A stretch of 44,443 nt of DNA from Helochares maculicollis (taxonomy: Eukaryota; Arthropoda; Insecta; Coleoptera; Hydrophilidae). Below, piece by piece: positions 21,701-33,290 of this stretch (the first letter of the stretch is position 1; each line of letters opens with the position of its first letter). The translations under genes were made by a program, and so were the position numbers. Under the pieces are notes generated by a model. It did no database searches and was not told where the DNA came from. It saw only the letters and a program-made list of their open reading frames with translations. Location of the stretch: positions 1-44,443 of the forward strand of contig JAWQRO010000287.1 of assembly GCA_033557835.1 (NCBI GenBank), written 5' to 3'.

Positions 21701-24700
21701 ATTTAAATTATTGAAAATAAAATAAAAATTTGTATATTAATCATTTACTGAGTTTTGTATGAATATTAATATTGTGTTGTTGATTTCCTGTTCGAAGGAC
21801 CGAATGAACGTGTATCCGGCTCGAAGGACCAATGATTTTTTTGTTGATTTCCTGTTCGAAGGACCGAATGAACGTGTATCCGGCTCGAAGGACCAATGTT
21901 CTCTTGGGTCTGCTTCCTGTTGGAAGGACCAATGTTTTGTGGATGTTTCCTTTTGTTGCTGGTGCAAACTGAGGCTAGCTGCCTGCGTTTCCTTATGTTT
22001 AAGGACCAACGCTTCACTGTGAGTGCTTTGCAGGGTGAAAAAATACCACTTTGCTGCTACTACGTTTAATATACTGCCAACAAAGCTGATATTTACAAAA
22101 CGACTGACCAACAAGGCCGAGGTCTACAAAGCATAATTGTTGTTGTTGACGATGTTAAATATACTGCTTAATTCTTCCCTACGCATCATTTATTAAAATT
22201 AATTATTATTCTATTCTATTGATGGAAGCGAAAAGAAACTATTCAACGCAGCTAAACAAAAGAGTGAAAATATACTTCGTATTCCTACTCTGCTGTATAA
22301 ATCAAAGTGTTCCTATAACATATATAGTAGAACAAACCAAACAAAAAGTGGGGCGTTCTATATTCTAAGCATACATTTGATAAAACTTATATGTGATAAA
22401 AAAGTTTAAATGTAAACAAGTTTGTAATAGCGCAAAATTTTGAGTTGATTCTGATTCGAACGGTTAACAAATATAAAGTAAACGATATTTTTTGTAAATG
22501 GCTCCGTTGTAGGTTTGATTGTTAAAAATATCTTTAATAATCTTATTTTAATTGGTGAAAGAGCAACTGAATATAATAATGTAAGACAGAATTTTTCAAT
22601 AAAATCTGAACACCTACAAAATAAACATATACCAACTATTCCAACAAACGCAAAATTTGTCGCAAACCGACATTGCTATACTAACAAAAAATATTATGTA
22701 ACGACATAATATGACATTACATTGAAAATAAATTTTAGGCGAATTTATTCATGCATTCTTTATTATTTTTACAAAGTAGTCGTTTTAACCGCTTCTTGGC
22801 AGTATAGTTTATAATACATTTCAGATTTTTACTGTTTAATCAGGAGCTTGCTTGCTTAATTGTGAATTTTTGTAGGCTCCAATAATTAATTGATAAAAAT
22901 TATAAAAGGTTTTTGAAAATCTATAAAATTTATGACTGAAAATGTATCTTTTGTTAAGTTTCTACTCACTGAATAATGTATCGCTGGCGCAACCAGGCTG
23001 GCTGGAACCTCCATTGATGTAGAAATCTGCATGGCCATTTGGGCCTAGTTGTCCTAAAATCCCAGCTCCTGTGTGAAGGATATCGACGAAGTGCGCATCG
23101 GAAGGATCTAGATCTCTTGAAGTATTTTTCCCGGAGTAAAAAACGATCGTCGGATCCAGACCTGTGATTCTTCCAATTTTCCCATCCAACCGCCTATCCA
23201 AAAAGTTAGCGGTTAGACCGGAAATGTGGGCTCCTACACTATACCCAACCAAGTGCATTTGATCAGCTCTCAAACCTCTTGGATGCTGAGTTAAGTATCG
23301 AATTAATTGCGCTATGCACTTAGCGCAAAACCGAGGCGCCCATTCCATTTGCTTTAAACACGGCTCTTTGACCAAAGTTCCATAATCAACGATTATAATG
23401 TTATAGTGGCCATTCAGGAAGTAAGCGTGCCTCATGTCAGTACTGGGTGATAAGTTCCTTCCTCCGCCGAAGCCATGAACAACTATCTTGGTTGGGTGCG
23501 CCCTGTTGAACTGCGAATTGAAAAGCGACTCCACTTTCGTCGTATCAATCAACTCTGGGTTCAGTTGCGTCCTCCTACGAAAAAAAACCAGTCAAATTTG
23601 CTCTTGATTATTTGCAGAATAACACAAATAACATAAAGGACGGTCGAAGAAAGTGGTTAAGCTTGGCTGGCTCAAGATAATAACACGTCGCTGCTATAAA
23701 TAGAATTACAAAGCCTTTATGAAATTATTAATAAATACTTAAATTTCACGAACCGGAAGCGCCTTTGCGTTACATAAACGTAAAAATTGGCGAACTATAG
23801 AAATTTACGACAGGGAAAAAACAAATGAATTTAATTATTGTAAGTAGGTAGTAACACTACCACTTAATCAACGTATTTGTAGTTAATGTCTTCCTCCAAT
23901 GTGCAAGAGCGTTGTGCAATGCGGTTTTTTAAAGACTACTAGCAAGGAGTCCTCCTTCAAACTCCGTTACATGCCATTAAATGTATGCTCAACTCTGAAT
24001 TAGAATTGATATCATTATAATAGATATATTTTTAATCAACGTTTTTATATGCTGCAATTGCCATAAATGTCATTCGACTTATTTTATACCAATGAGTACG
24101 TGTATGCTAGTACATATCTCTAAAAACTTTCGCCGCAAATTTTTCACTGTGATGCAGTATTTCGCTGCGATATGAAGCAACTTGTACTTATGTAACTCAA
24201 AATAGTATCCTTTAGTTTGTTAGAACTTTAGATATTTACGTTGAAGTATCTTTGTCACTCAATCAGGCCCAAAAAAATAAATTATGTCGCCTATAACTTT
24301 CTTTTACCATATCATTCATGGGGAAATCCCAACTGTAACCTGTAAATTCGTTATTAAGAGCGTTATTTACACTACCATAATAATGACACCAAAAATACAT
24401 CATTGCGGTTGGATATAAAAACAAAAGGATAACGTTTATGAATTACGATTATGTGGTTATTATGTTTGCCTAGTTAGCTCCTTACATTAATATTTATACA
24501 AGCGATAGTGTTGGAAACGAAAGTGAATTCTAAAAGTAAAACGGAAATTAACAAGGTGATGCGCCTCAAAATGCTTCGTGAAAACACAGAAAGTGAATTT
24601 TAGTCAATGCTCGTTAAGCTCGATTAAATACAGTTAGTGTAGTCTCGCCGGAGTTTTAATTGGGTATCATTTAAAATTAACCGTAAAGTAAGCCATAAAA

Positions 24701-27700
24701 AATATTTGTGAAATGTCCGATAGTAAATTGCACCTACTTATTAATTTAATGAGAGGCTTAATATTAAAAGAAATAAAGGAAAATTTCTTGCCGACTGATA
24801 TTGCTTAAGAACCTATACTTATCATAATGCACGAAATTCATTATTTCACGTGAATGCTTGCTATACTGTCCCTTGTTTCATTGTCTCTTATCAAGGTTTA
24901 GTTAAACAACTTATATTTATTGACACTAGCTATATAATTAATGTATAGAAATTAATATCTAGCGTTGTTTAAATACGTGAATAGTGTTTAATAATCGCAA
25001 ATTATGTCAAGGAGTTTAACACTTCATAATTGTAGCTAATTTTAAAATTGCAAACTAACGAATTAATATGCCTATAAAACATTTATCTCACGAGCCAAAT
25101 AAAAATCTGTCATTTGGATTCATAGCCCCGCATACATTTCTATAATACTTTGAGTTAAACAAAATATTCTCCTTACAACAAGAAACAGTGAGTATTGAAG
25201 AATTAAGCCTAGGACTTAGAAAATACTTGTATATCATCCAGACAAATTTGGCGAAAGGTCGTGAAGTATGAAGTTTGTAGAAAAAAGACAGTGCTAGTTG
25301 ATAATATTTAATTAGATGGAATTTTTTTATACCTGTAACCACAAATTGGCCTATTCAGCGACAGCATTTTTGGTCGGTGGTATAAAACTCTGGAGGGTGA
25401 GTCAATGAATTTCTGGATGGTCAGCTTAGCGACATTGTAGGAGCTAAATTGTCAAAATTAAGGAAAAAATAGTTGCCGGTAAGGGCTAAGGCTAGTGAGT
25501 ATGGTGGATGATGAAGGAGTTGCTGTAGTTTTGTGAAAGTAATTTGTTGCGTAGGAGCCGATCTATTAATCTTTACATACTGTTTGATGTTTTTCTCAAT
25601 GATTTTGTATCTGTTAGGTCAGTTGGTTGCAGCATGTTTCTGCTGTGATCCATGCATCAAGATCCTCGACGTCATAATATCATCCAGATCACCAAACATT
25701 CACCATCAGCATATTTGTTAAATTTTGAGATTTAGAATTTTTTGGTGATCCTTGTCCAATCACTATGCTAAGCAATTGTCTCATTTCTCATGACAAGAGA
25801 TTACTCGATTTAAAAATGGATCAGATCTAAGACGAAAATGCAACATCATGCCAACTTTCAAACGCTTCTTTCTTTATTATTCATTCAAATATGAGTAAAA
25901 TTCTTAAGAATGATTCAAAAGCAAGTCGATTTTTTTGCTTGCGAGCAGCTACTTTATAGGTAATATTAAAAGAAAAAATAGCATTTTCACCAAATACTGA
26001 ATGGGGGTAAAAAAACCTATTCAATGATAATCCCAGGCTACCAAAGTTTTATGATTCGAGATGATGCTGTGTATATAATGAGACAAAGAATCTTGTATAT
26101 TTTGAGCTACTACAAGTTTGCTAATCACAAGCAAAAGCAAAGATATCTAGATCGCTCGCACTCATACTGCAAAATGCATTAAAAATATTTAAAAACAGTC
26201 AAGTGTAACACAGCGGTCGTATTCTCCAAACATTACTCCTTCGGACAACTGGCTGATCTTAAAGATGCCGGATAATTTGGCAAGTTACCAGTCAACAGAA
26301 AATTGGTTCAAAAGACGGGACTTCTTTTAAAATGAAAATAAAAAATTACTGTGAGAAATATAGCAATGGGTAATACTTTCATTAATCGATTTTTTAATTT
26401 TATATCGATATAAATCCAACTTCATTACAAAAGAAACGAACAGAACTAATTTGTATCGATATATATTTTAAATAGCCATTTCTGTAATAACGAAAACTTT
26501 TAGATGAGGAGTTAAACAAAATTTCTCACACTGCAAAACAATTTTGAAAACTGCAATTAATGGTATAATCGATTCAATATATAAACCAATGGACCTCGTA
26601 TTTTGACAGCATTAGTATCAACAGCTCTAAAGCCCCCAAAATAAAAATAAATATCATTATGAGATAAAATCACAAAAACTAAAAAAAACCTATCTATAAG
26701 ATCAATTTTAAAAGTAATACAATAAAAACAAACTCATTGGCAGCTGTTAAGTACAAAGGCTTTAGGCAGGCGAAAAAGGTCGTCTTTTAGATATACTTCA
26801 TCTACCATACAATCAGAGTGGTGTCACAACTATCACAATAGTCATATGTTCTGATTATTTTCTAATATAATTTATATCGTAGAATTTTCATCAATGTGAT
26901 GAATTGAAGATGAGATTTACAAACTCTTGAAAGCTTTAAACAGAGCTGTTAGTACTCTGTGTGTGGTAATATTAAAAATTTCTACATTCTTGGAAATTAA
27001 TTTGGATGTTTTACGCGATAAATTTTTTTACTGGTTCTAATTTTTTTTAACTTCTCTAATACAATTTCAAATTCTACTCCTTTTTTACTTTAAATGTATT
27101 CTTTAGATTGTTATCTTCTCTTTGTATATACAATTTTGATCTACATTTTGATTTTCCACTTCTTATGTCCTATATTAATAATTAATTATAGCAAGCGAAC
27201 AACTTCACAGAAACTATTGACCAATGCAGATATAACTTTCTGATTTTGTTAACAATGCAAAGTATTACATCAAAATCAATGATATATGACTATTAGTGAC
27301 TTTGACAGAGAAATTAGCTCTTTTCTAGTCAGTAGCTATATAGAGTCACAGCCACTGTTTATTTTCACCGAGTGAATTGCTTTATTACATGAAAAAATAA
27401 ATTTAATTTTTAAGTGTGATACAGAAAAAAGAGTTTTTAAGTATGAAGTCGCAATTGTCCATATTTATACATTAAAGGAAAAATCAAAAGTTGCGATTAA
27501 ATTGGCTGTAAAACAATTTATGTGCGCTGTCTAATCAATAACATCAATAATTCGGAATCGTACTTCCACAGATTATAATTGACAAAAATTATTTTATATG
27601 AGAAAACTGCGACCGTAAATATAAAGATTAGTGAGAAAATCTTGATAAGTTTAAAACTATTTCTCCTTATAAGAGGTGCCAAAAGATCGGCCTCCCCTGC

Positions 27701-30569
27701 TGTTGAAGTTCCCGATTCTACATTACTTCGTATTTTTAAAAAGGCAATTATATAAAGCAACATGCAAGCACTGTCAAACAATTTCTTGCAGAAAAGAATA
27801 TAATAGAGCGAGTTGAAAATTTTATATCAAATTTGCGTCCAGATGAAAATTTCAAACAAATAGGTTCTTTTCTGTAGATGAGAAATTATTCTTTTTTCTA
27901 CAGTCATTTACACTTATTACGTACTTTCTGACAAGAAAATTCTACAGAGAACACACAAATTTTCAACTCAATTTAATCTCTACAAGCGTAATCTGTCTTC
28001 ATAACATTGCGGAATTCATGGAAGCAGTTAACACATATTGAACTGTATTGATTTCAAAATACTGCTCTTCTGTTGCTTCACAAAGTTACTTCAGAAACAA
28101 TGGAGGCAGAAGGTTTCAATAAGTTTAAACACACACATATTTTAAAAGAAAATTTTCGCAACCAGGGAGTTATTTTTATGACATAATTTACTTCTTTAGT
28201 ACTAATTGTTGTAATTTAAAATTTATTTTTGTTTGCTACTACACGTTTGTACGTATTAGACGTTTTCAGTAATCTAGCACGTTGAAGGGATAGAAGTTAA
28301 CATGTTTTTAGGATATGAAATAAAAAATTAACATGCAGGAAATTTTTGATTAAGCTGTGTTTCATAGAATGGATGATAATTTTTAGTCATATTCAGAAAG
28401 ACGAAATGATATGAATGAATCGGTGAGAGATCATTCGGAAGTTCTTGAAAATAATCCGTAGATTATAGTTGTAATTTTATCTAACAGGACCTTACGTACA
28501 CATTAAGTGAAACATTTGATCTAGCTCGTAGTAGTTAGTATCACTGCAAAATACATAAAAAATCACACAAATAAGCATCTACTTTTTTGAAAGAAGATTA
28601 AATCTATTATAAAGAGAACGGAAAAGTCTCTGCGGAAAAATTCTTGAGTCGTACATTATATTGTTAAATATTCAAAGCATACTCGTGGTTTTCTAGAGAA
28701 TCTTAGTATGCACCGTTTAGTAAACTACAGTTTTGCATTTCCCAACATCATAATAATTGCCACATTAATATTATTGTCAATTACAGTTGACACTTCTTGC
28801 AATAATTTCATTGCCATTCTGTTCACATAAAATGCAACAAAACAAGAAACTCGTTTCATATCAAATAAGGCAGAGATTTTTTGACCTACTTATGGTATTT
28901 TGTTGAAAATAACAGCAAAACGCGTGGATATTTCGCAACTTCTTGTCAAACAACGTGTATTTTAGAACGATCAATAATGTAGTCGTCATATTTGTATAAA
29001 GAACAAATAATTAAAAAAGTAGCATGCACTTCATTCACTACATTGGATTGGCTTAGTTAGACAAAGGTTTTGTAACTGAAATGCCAATTGAAGACTAACC
29101 TTGTGTATAAGTAGAACTGAATTCTTGGATGAGGGCAGCGATAAGGTTTCGGTATGCAAGAACTGGTGTTGAAAAGGTCCTTCACGGTCTGAGGTTTTTT
29201 GGGTTCCTTTTCTCCCTGGCCATACACTCCTGTAAAATACATATGATTTTCTGTAACTGGACTACTTGTTATTAGAAAGCTGCGTAAAAAATTAATAGGT
29301 CTACCAGTGCGCTCGGTAGCTAAATTAAAGTTATTTTTAATTTAATTGACATTGTAGAGCGACACAGATCCGCTGCTCTTGTAAAAAAATGAAGGTTGTG
29401 CACCTTAGGCAATTCATAAGAAAAACAGTTTCGTTGTTGAATAAACATTAAATTAGCTAATAAATTGATAACAAGCCGTTGGTAAATCGAATATTAAATG
29501 CAGACTAGGCTAGGCCGTTATTTATACGCTTCATAGTGCATACAGTCAAGTAAACATAATTAGGCGACATGCAAAAAGTAGCTTCTCTACTTAAAGATGT
29601 ACAGTAAGTACTTAATTTTTAAATTGCACTGATAACATTGACCTGAAATGTATGTATGAATGCATTAAGACAGTGATTATTCTGCTGCATCATTATAGTC
29701 ATTTTCAATTTCTCCTCGTTTGTGTCATTGATGGATTTAACTTTGATTTTCATTGAAGATGTTTGTGGATTTCGATAGCACCTGCAAAAATGTTGAAATT
29801 CTTCTAGCTGAATATTTCTTTAGCTCCAAATATAAAAAGTATCTTTGTTGCAGTAATTGGCAAGTGAAGAGTTGCAAACAATATATAAATAAAAATGCAA
29901 ACTCCTTTCTCCGGTCATTGTCGTTGTTTATATTAGTTAAAATTATGCAAATTAACTTAAACACTTTCTCACTTAGCGACGTATAATCCGGGTATAGCAA
30001 AATATCAAACGTGGGTAAACTGGCTAAAATTTATTAGGTTTTTGTGTTATCTAGACACCGAATTTGACATTATGATGCAACACGTTTATGCAACCGCCAT
30101 CCAAAATTAACGAAGTGAAATTGGATCCTCGCGAATAATAGTTAATATAAAAAGGTTGTACTGATGTTTTATGTTTAATGGAATACAATCTTAGAAATCA
30201 TTTCTAAAAACCAAAACGACCTTCTCGATTTCCTTTCGCAGATTTAGCAAGGAATTTCATAATTTGACCAAAATAATAAAATCTTTGATGTGCGTTAGCC
30301 TCGACCCTATCCTAAATATCATCGGTTCAGCTTCCACTCACCAATTTTTTGAATAGCGCTTAATTATTTCGAAAAAAACATATGCGACCTGATATTGACC
30401 TTAAGACTAAAGTAAGACAATTAGCTATTTTACTGTTACTCAATATCGAAATGGAAATAATTGTGTTAAATTAATTCTGCCCAATTTAAAAAAAAAAATT
30501 ACCTGCACATAAAGTGACGAAAATAAAGAAATATACCAAGTAGAAATAGTTTTTTTCAACGACTCTCAT
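18663..30569 (-). CDS. Secreted lipase (pancreatic lipase / phospholipase A1 family), 5 exons, complete
   Basis: Exons (5' to 3'): 30569-30503, 29229-29100, 23574-22970, 19022-18854, 18798-18663; phases 1, 2, 1, 2 all agree, giving 368 residues. Residues 1-22 form a signal peptide (FYLVYFFIFVTLCA), so the enzyme is secreted. The alpha/beta-hydrolase core has the oxyanion loop HGFGGG (99-104), nucleophile elbow GYSVG (Ser178), GLDPT (Asp206) and CDH (His274), a complete triad. The lid is short: only ten residues separate Cys261 and Cys272, as in phospholipase A1-like insect lipases and unlike the longer lid of pancreatic lipase, so phospholipid or neutral lipid substrates are both possible. 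There is no PLAT domain, usual for insect members. Two NxS/T sites (Asn43, Asn216). A basic RKRRKR run (349-354) near the C-terminus is unusual. The final intron is only 55 bp. It converges on VGluT. The model is very likely; the exact substrate is unknown. Confidence 0.93.
18854..19022 (-). CDS. Lipase exon 4 (catalytic His)
   Basis: It joins exon 3 as F-K-T-L-A-C-D-H (split codon A|AA). The exon carries the catalytic His274 and the YFIESI helix typical of the family, with Cys296 and Cys307. Donor CATAA|GTAAGC. Confidence 0.93.
20590..21680 (+). mobile_element. Jockey-like LINE remnant, reverse transcriptase
   Basis: Plus-strand blocks in order: SSGSDKIANNMLRAAINEIL (20599), YQLEFIKSRSVNKAIADYI (about 20776), LLEKLKKYGMRGVPPNYFKSYL (about 20908), then VLSEENFLWSLHIEI through YLNYDILFLLYSSNFAPVLEYNI in an open frame at 21144-21449, and ILQSTKLGL near 21492. 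These match the RT and following region of jockey-type or similar elements, for example the G.RG....W..SYL motif. The catalytic Y.DD part between 21000 and 21140 is lost. It lies in the lipase intron, antisense to that gene. Confidence 0.75.
21777..21898. repeat. 64-bp tandem duplication with GAAGGACC motifs
   Basis: Copies at 21777-21840 and 21841-21898 are identical over the first 58 bases. Each carries GAAGGACC twice, 29 bp apart (21794, 21823; 21858, 21887). A fifth GAAGGACC is at 21923 and AAGGACC at 22001. Confidence 0.9.
21777..22140 (-). mobile_element. Possible LTR-retrotransposon leader fragment
   Basis: Read on the minus strand, TTGGTCCTTCGAGCCGGATA and TGGTCCTTCGAACAGGA recur. 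From memory, similar GGTCCTTCGA..CGGA repeats precede the first ORF of some BEL/Pao-type elements. The fragment is open in more than one minus frame (up to 125 codons, 22114-21737) purely because the repeat lacks stops. No gag or pol follows. This assignment is tentative. Confidence 0.3.
22970..23574 (-). CDS. Lipase exon 3 (catalytic core)
   Basis: 201 full codons with acceptor TTTTTTTTCGTAG and donor TTCA|GTGAGT. It carries HGFGGG, the FLNGHYNIIIVDYG strand, GYSVGAH with the nucleophile Ser178, GLDPT with Asp206, DAHFVDILHTGAG and NGGSSQPGC. Confidence 0.97.
23575..29099 (-). other. Lipase intron 2
   Basis: A 5.5-kb intron with donor AG|GTTAGT and acceptor TCGTAG. It contains the mariner remnant at 25325-25830. 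Other parts, including a chance 87-codon frame at 27518-27781 with one hydrophobic stretch, show nothing recognisable. Confidence 0.8.
25325..25830 (-). mobile_element. Mariner-like transposase remnant in lipase intron
   Basis: On the minus strand: DPFLNRVISCHEK (about 25820, compare DP.l.RivT.DEKW), VNVW, ITAETCCNQLT (about 25650), FTKLQQLLHHPPYSLALA.NYFFLNFDNLA (compare hPPYSpDLaPsDYhlF), then FIDSPSRVLYHRPKMLSLNRPICGYRYKKI (compare the FY..GI..L..RW..C....G.Y end). Frameshifts and stops show it is dead. It lies in the same orientation as the lipase. Confidence 0.7.
29100..29229 (-). CDS. Lipase exon 2 (N-terminal linker)
   Basis: Acceptor GTATTTTACAG; frame GVYGQGEKEPKKPQTVK through CIPKPYRCPHPRIQFYLYTR. 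The FYLYTR strand is the usual first beta-strand of the lipase core. Two Cys (47, 54) may form a disulphide. Donor AG|GTTAGT. Confidence 0.92.
29230..30502 (-). other. Lipase intron 1
   Basis: A 1.27-kb intron, donor G|GTAATT and acceptor TTTTACAG; AT-rich, with nothing recognised. Overlapping short frames at 29737-30000 on both strands look like chance. Confidence 0.8.
30503..30569 (-). CDS. Lipase exon 1 (start codon and signal peptide)
   Basis: A short exon: ATG at 30569-30567, then RVVEKNYFYLVYFFIFVTLCA and donor CAG|GTAATT. The phase-1 end fits exon 2 exactly (G|GA = Gly23). Hydrophobic core plus a small residue before the junction gives a good signal peptide; the first upstream in-frame ATG is not closer. 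Too short to be found by length-based ORF calling. Confidence 0.85.
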
Positions 30570-30960
30570 CTCTAAAAAATCACTATAACTTTTCATTAAT
30601 GGATTGGCTGGCGTATTTTTTCACGTCCACGCACATTACTCCACATACGTGTGTTTATTTACGTTATTCGAGCACTGTCCCGCTCCTGACGTAGTGAAAG
30701 TTAGCCGGCAACTGCAGACAAAGTGTAATATTACCATCATCGACGAGGGAATACTCTCACCTTCACTTAACGATTTTTGTACGATCCCTCCAACTTACCA
30801 CACGTGTATTATTTTTCAGTATCAAGAACTCTCACATTCTAGATTGATACAACCGTTGCAGTAATCGAAATTAAGCGCATTCTCTTTTTTGGGTTTCCTT
30901 GTTACAGATCGAGTGGACTCTTCCCGATCTTCAAGAGCGATATAACTAGAAAGCTGCAAC
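30570..30960 (-). promoter_or_regulatory. Lipase 5' flank / probable 5' UTR
   Basis: A GC-richer stretch immediately upstream of the lipase start codon. On the minus strand a donor-like GAAG|GTGAGAG sits at 30761/30760, so a 5' UTR intron is possible. No convincing TATA box or initiator could be fixed. Confidence 0.35.
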
Positions 30961-31760
30961 AAACTAACCAAATAAACAAGTTATTATTTAAGAATATAAA
31001 TGACTTCTTTTACTACTGCAAATATAACCACAAGCTAATTTGTATACTCGCGAATAATGAACTTATTTCTTTTTACTATTATTATTTGTTCATAACCTTT
31101 GTGCTTATATTATGATAATATTTTTAATTTACCATTCAATTTTCTCGTGACCTAAAGAGTTAAAAAATCCATTACATTTTAGAAAATAAGTTTAGAAAAA
31201 TGTGGAAAACATCAACTACCAAATGATATGATTGGACATAAAATTAGTAACATTAACAATAAAATAAATAAATAAGTTCAAGAATAAATAAAAAACCTGT
31301 AATATCTCCGCTCAACATTCGCATAGTCTTACACGTAGAGTATAAAACTTGTAACGGAATAATTTCGTTGTATAGTCGTTATATAGATTAAAAATCTGTG
31401 AACGGTGCTTAAACAATATTAAAATTAATGCTCCTATTAACTACATAGAAGTATACGTTCATATTATTAATTGCAGAGTATGTTCAAAAGTTGACGATAA
31501 TAAAAAGAGGTTGTTTATGATATTGGAACCTTTTCATAATATGATTTTGTCAAATATTAAATCATAAATTGATGTTTTAATTAGCCGCAAGTTTCTTAAT
31601 ATTAAGAGATTAATAATATATATATAGCGGAGTGTGTCATGATATTAACAGCTTTCATTGATGCTCAAATGCTGAAAGTATTATACAAAGAAAGGGAAAA
31701 TATTGCGATCGTGAAAAAACGATTTCAAGATTTTGGTAAATCTTAAAGTTTTGTGGGTCC
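30961..31760. other. AT-rich intergenic, nothing seen
   Basis: Low-complexity AT-rich sequence with several AATAAA-like runs and no frame or motif of note. Confidence 0.6.
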
Positions 31761-31774
31761 CTGATTCAATGTTG

Positions 31775-31925
31775 GTCATTTATATCAAAATGTCTGAGTG
31801 TGTGTATGTTTTTACCTGTGTGTATGTTGACAGGACAATGGTTAAACCGTTTAAGTTGGCGCGATGAAATTTAGCATATACTTATGACCGTCATTGTAGG
31901 TCTTCATCAGCTTTTCCAGCATATA
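31775..31925. repeat. Dispersed-repeat-like segment (GGTTAAACCG block)
   Basis: GTGTGTATGTTGACAGGACA is followed by ATGGTTAAACCGTTTAAG and CGATGAAATTTAGCATATA. I recall near-identical strings as a multicopy motif in other insect genomes, linked to transposable elements of unclear class. GGTTAAACC is itself palindromic. Confidence 0.35.
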
Positions 31926-32053
31926 GGACTAGCAAAGATTTACCTGCACCGTTTTGAATTGTTTTCAACTAAGCCAGTCCCTTTTTAAAAAATTCTATCA
32001 ATTCCATAGTTAGCAGACATTGGAATAAAAAATTACAAAATGAAAAACATTTT

Positions 32054-32081
32054 ACATTATACATTATACATTATACATTGA
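32054..32081. repeat. (ACATTAT)n short tandem repeat
   Basis: Three perfect 7-bp units plus a partial one, read directly. Confidence 0.85.
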
Positions 32082-32254
32082 AAAATTAATTATAACAAGT
32101 AGTTTTGTGACAGCTGAAAAACAAGTAGAATTGACAGAATATATTAGACTTTATCTCCATCTGATTTTGTTTATCCATTCAGATTGTAAACGAAAATCGA
32201 ATTTCAACATTCGAATAAAATTAATTAAGAATGTAAAGATATTTCCTATCACCA

Positions 32255-33290
32255 AGACGGCTAAGCTGTGCCTTCGGCACAGCCGGTTTGAGTTTCGCTC
32301 AATAAAAGTGTTAAACTTAGTTTCTAACATCCAAAAGCATTCTACTATTAAAATCGTCAACAAGGATCTTTTAAGCTCAGAAGTAATTCATTTAACACCT
32401 ACTAAACTCAACGCTAGGGAAGAAAGATAAACAAAACATTTTTTTACATATACAAAAAATAGGAATGTAAAAACAAACATTTGATGAAAATAAAAAAGCA
32501 TTTAAAGTGCCAAAAATAAACACTCGGACAAAAAATTAGAATTCTAAAAGAAAATTAAAATATAAAAAAGTCATAGTTCTTTAAAAAATAATTTCGCCTA
32601 TGTATATGTTAACCGGAAGTACAGATGTTGTATCATGCATTTAGAATGATATGGCTTCCAGGCAACCTATTGAAGCTTCACTCCCAATTAATAATGTTAA
32701 TTTTAGATTCTAATATATAGAAACCGCACAATAAATTGAATCTCAACATGTACATAAAATTAAGAAAATCAAACAACTGCAAAAACGGGCGAGCTTTGCT
32801 TTTGGCGCCGCCGACTTAAGCTTCGCTCTCAATTAACTCTCAACCTAAGCTTGTAACATCCAAAATTATTCCGCTATTAAACATACCAGCTAAGACCTTT
32901 TATTAAATTAATCTAAAAGAATTGTATCTATAGCGGCTTCACTTTAACTATTAACAAAAGTTACCAGTATGGTATTAAATAAAAGGCATTAATTTACTTA
33001 AGATAACACTTTTAAAAGCAGAATGTTTACGCTTGTTGGAATCTTAGGTTGACACTCTTAATGCTTCTGGAACTAAAAGGCTTAGGTTGGTTCTCTTAAT
33101 AGCGGAATATTTCTGGTTGCTGACACTCAGATTAACGCTCTTAAAAGCGGAGTGTTTCTAAAAGATAGAGGTTTAGATTGATGATGTTAAGAGGGAAATA
33201 TTTCTGTTTGTTAGAAACTTAGATTGGCGTTCTTATTTGTGAGCAAAGCTCGGATTGACTGCACCAAAGGTGCAATTTACGCGTTTTGAA
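32255..33290. repeat. Hairpin-ended inverted-repeat (foldback-like) tract
   Basis: Three diverged left arms (about 32262-32360, 32655-32745, 32790-32895) share a GC hairpin or GC-rich start, then TTCGCTCTCAATTAA, CTAAGCTTCTAACATCC and ATTCCGCTATTAA. The right side (33005-33290) carries the reverse complement as about five diverged units of roughly 45 bp (AGCGGAATATTTCTGGTTG...CTTAGATTGACGCTCTTAA), ending AGCAAAGCTC and TGCACCAAAGGTGCA. The left hairpin GCTGTGCC-TTC-GGCACAGC (32265-32283) is perfect. No transposase. It looks like a non-autonomous foldback or MITE-type family with internal amplification. Confidence 0.65.

Larger units (their letters stand above)
19023..22969 (-). other. Lipase intron 3
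   Basis: A 3.9-kb intron with donor GTGAGT and acceptor CTACAG. It contains a jockey-like LINE remnant (20590-21680) and the GAAGGACC repeat block (21777-22140). The rest, 19023-20590 and 22140-22969, is AT-rich with nothing recognised. Confidence 0.8.

Noticed and set aside
21777..22010. GAAGGACC array as a CRISPR
   Set aside because: Only two true tandem copies with no unique spacers, and the host is a eukaryote.
27518..27781. 87-codon minus ORF with a hydrophobic stretch
   Set aside because: Inside a lipase intron, AT-driven composition, no family resemblance.
30604..30864. 86-codon plus-strand ORF upstream of the lipase
   Set aside because: Lies over the lipase 5' flank, with no recognisable domain and no splice or start context supporting it.
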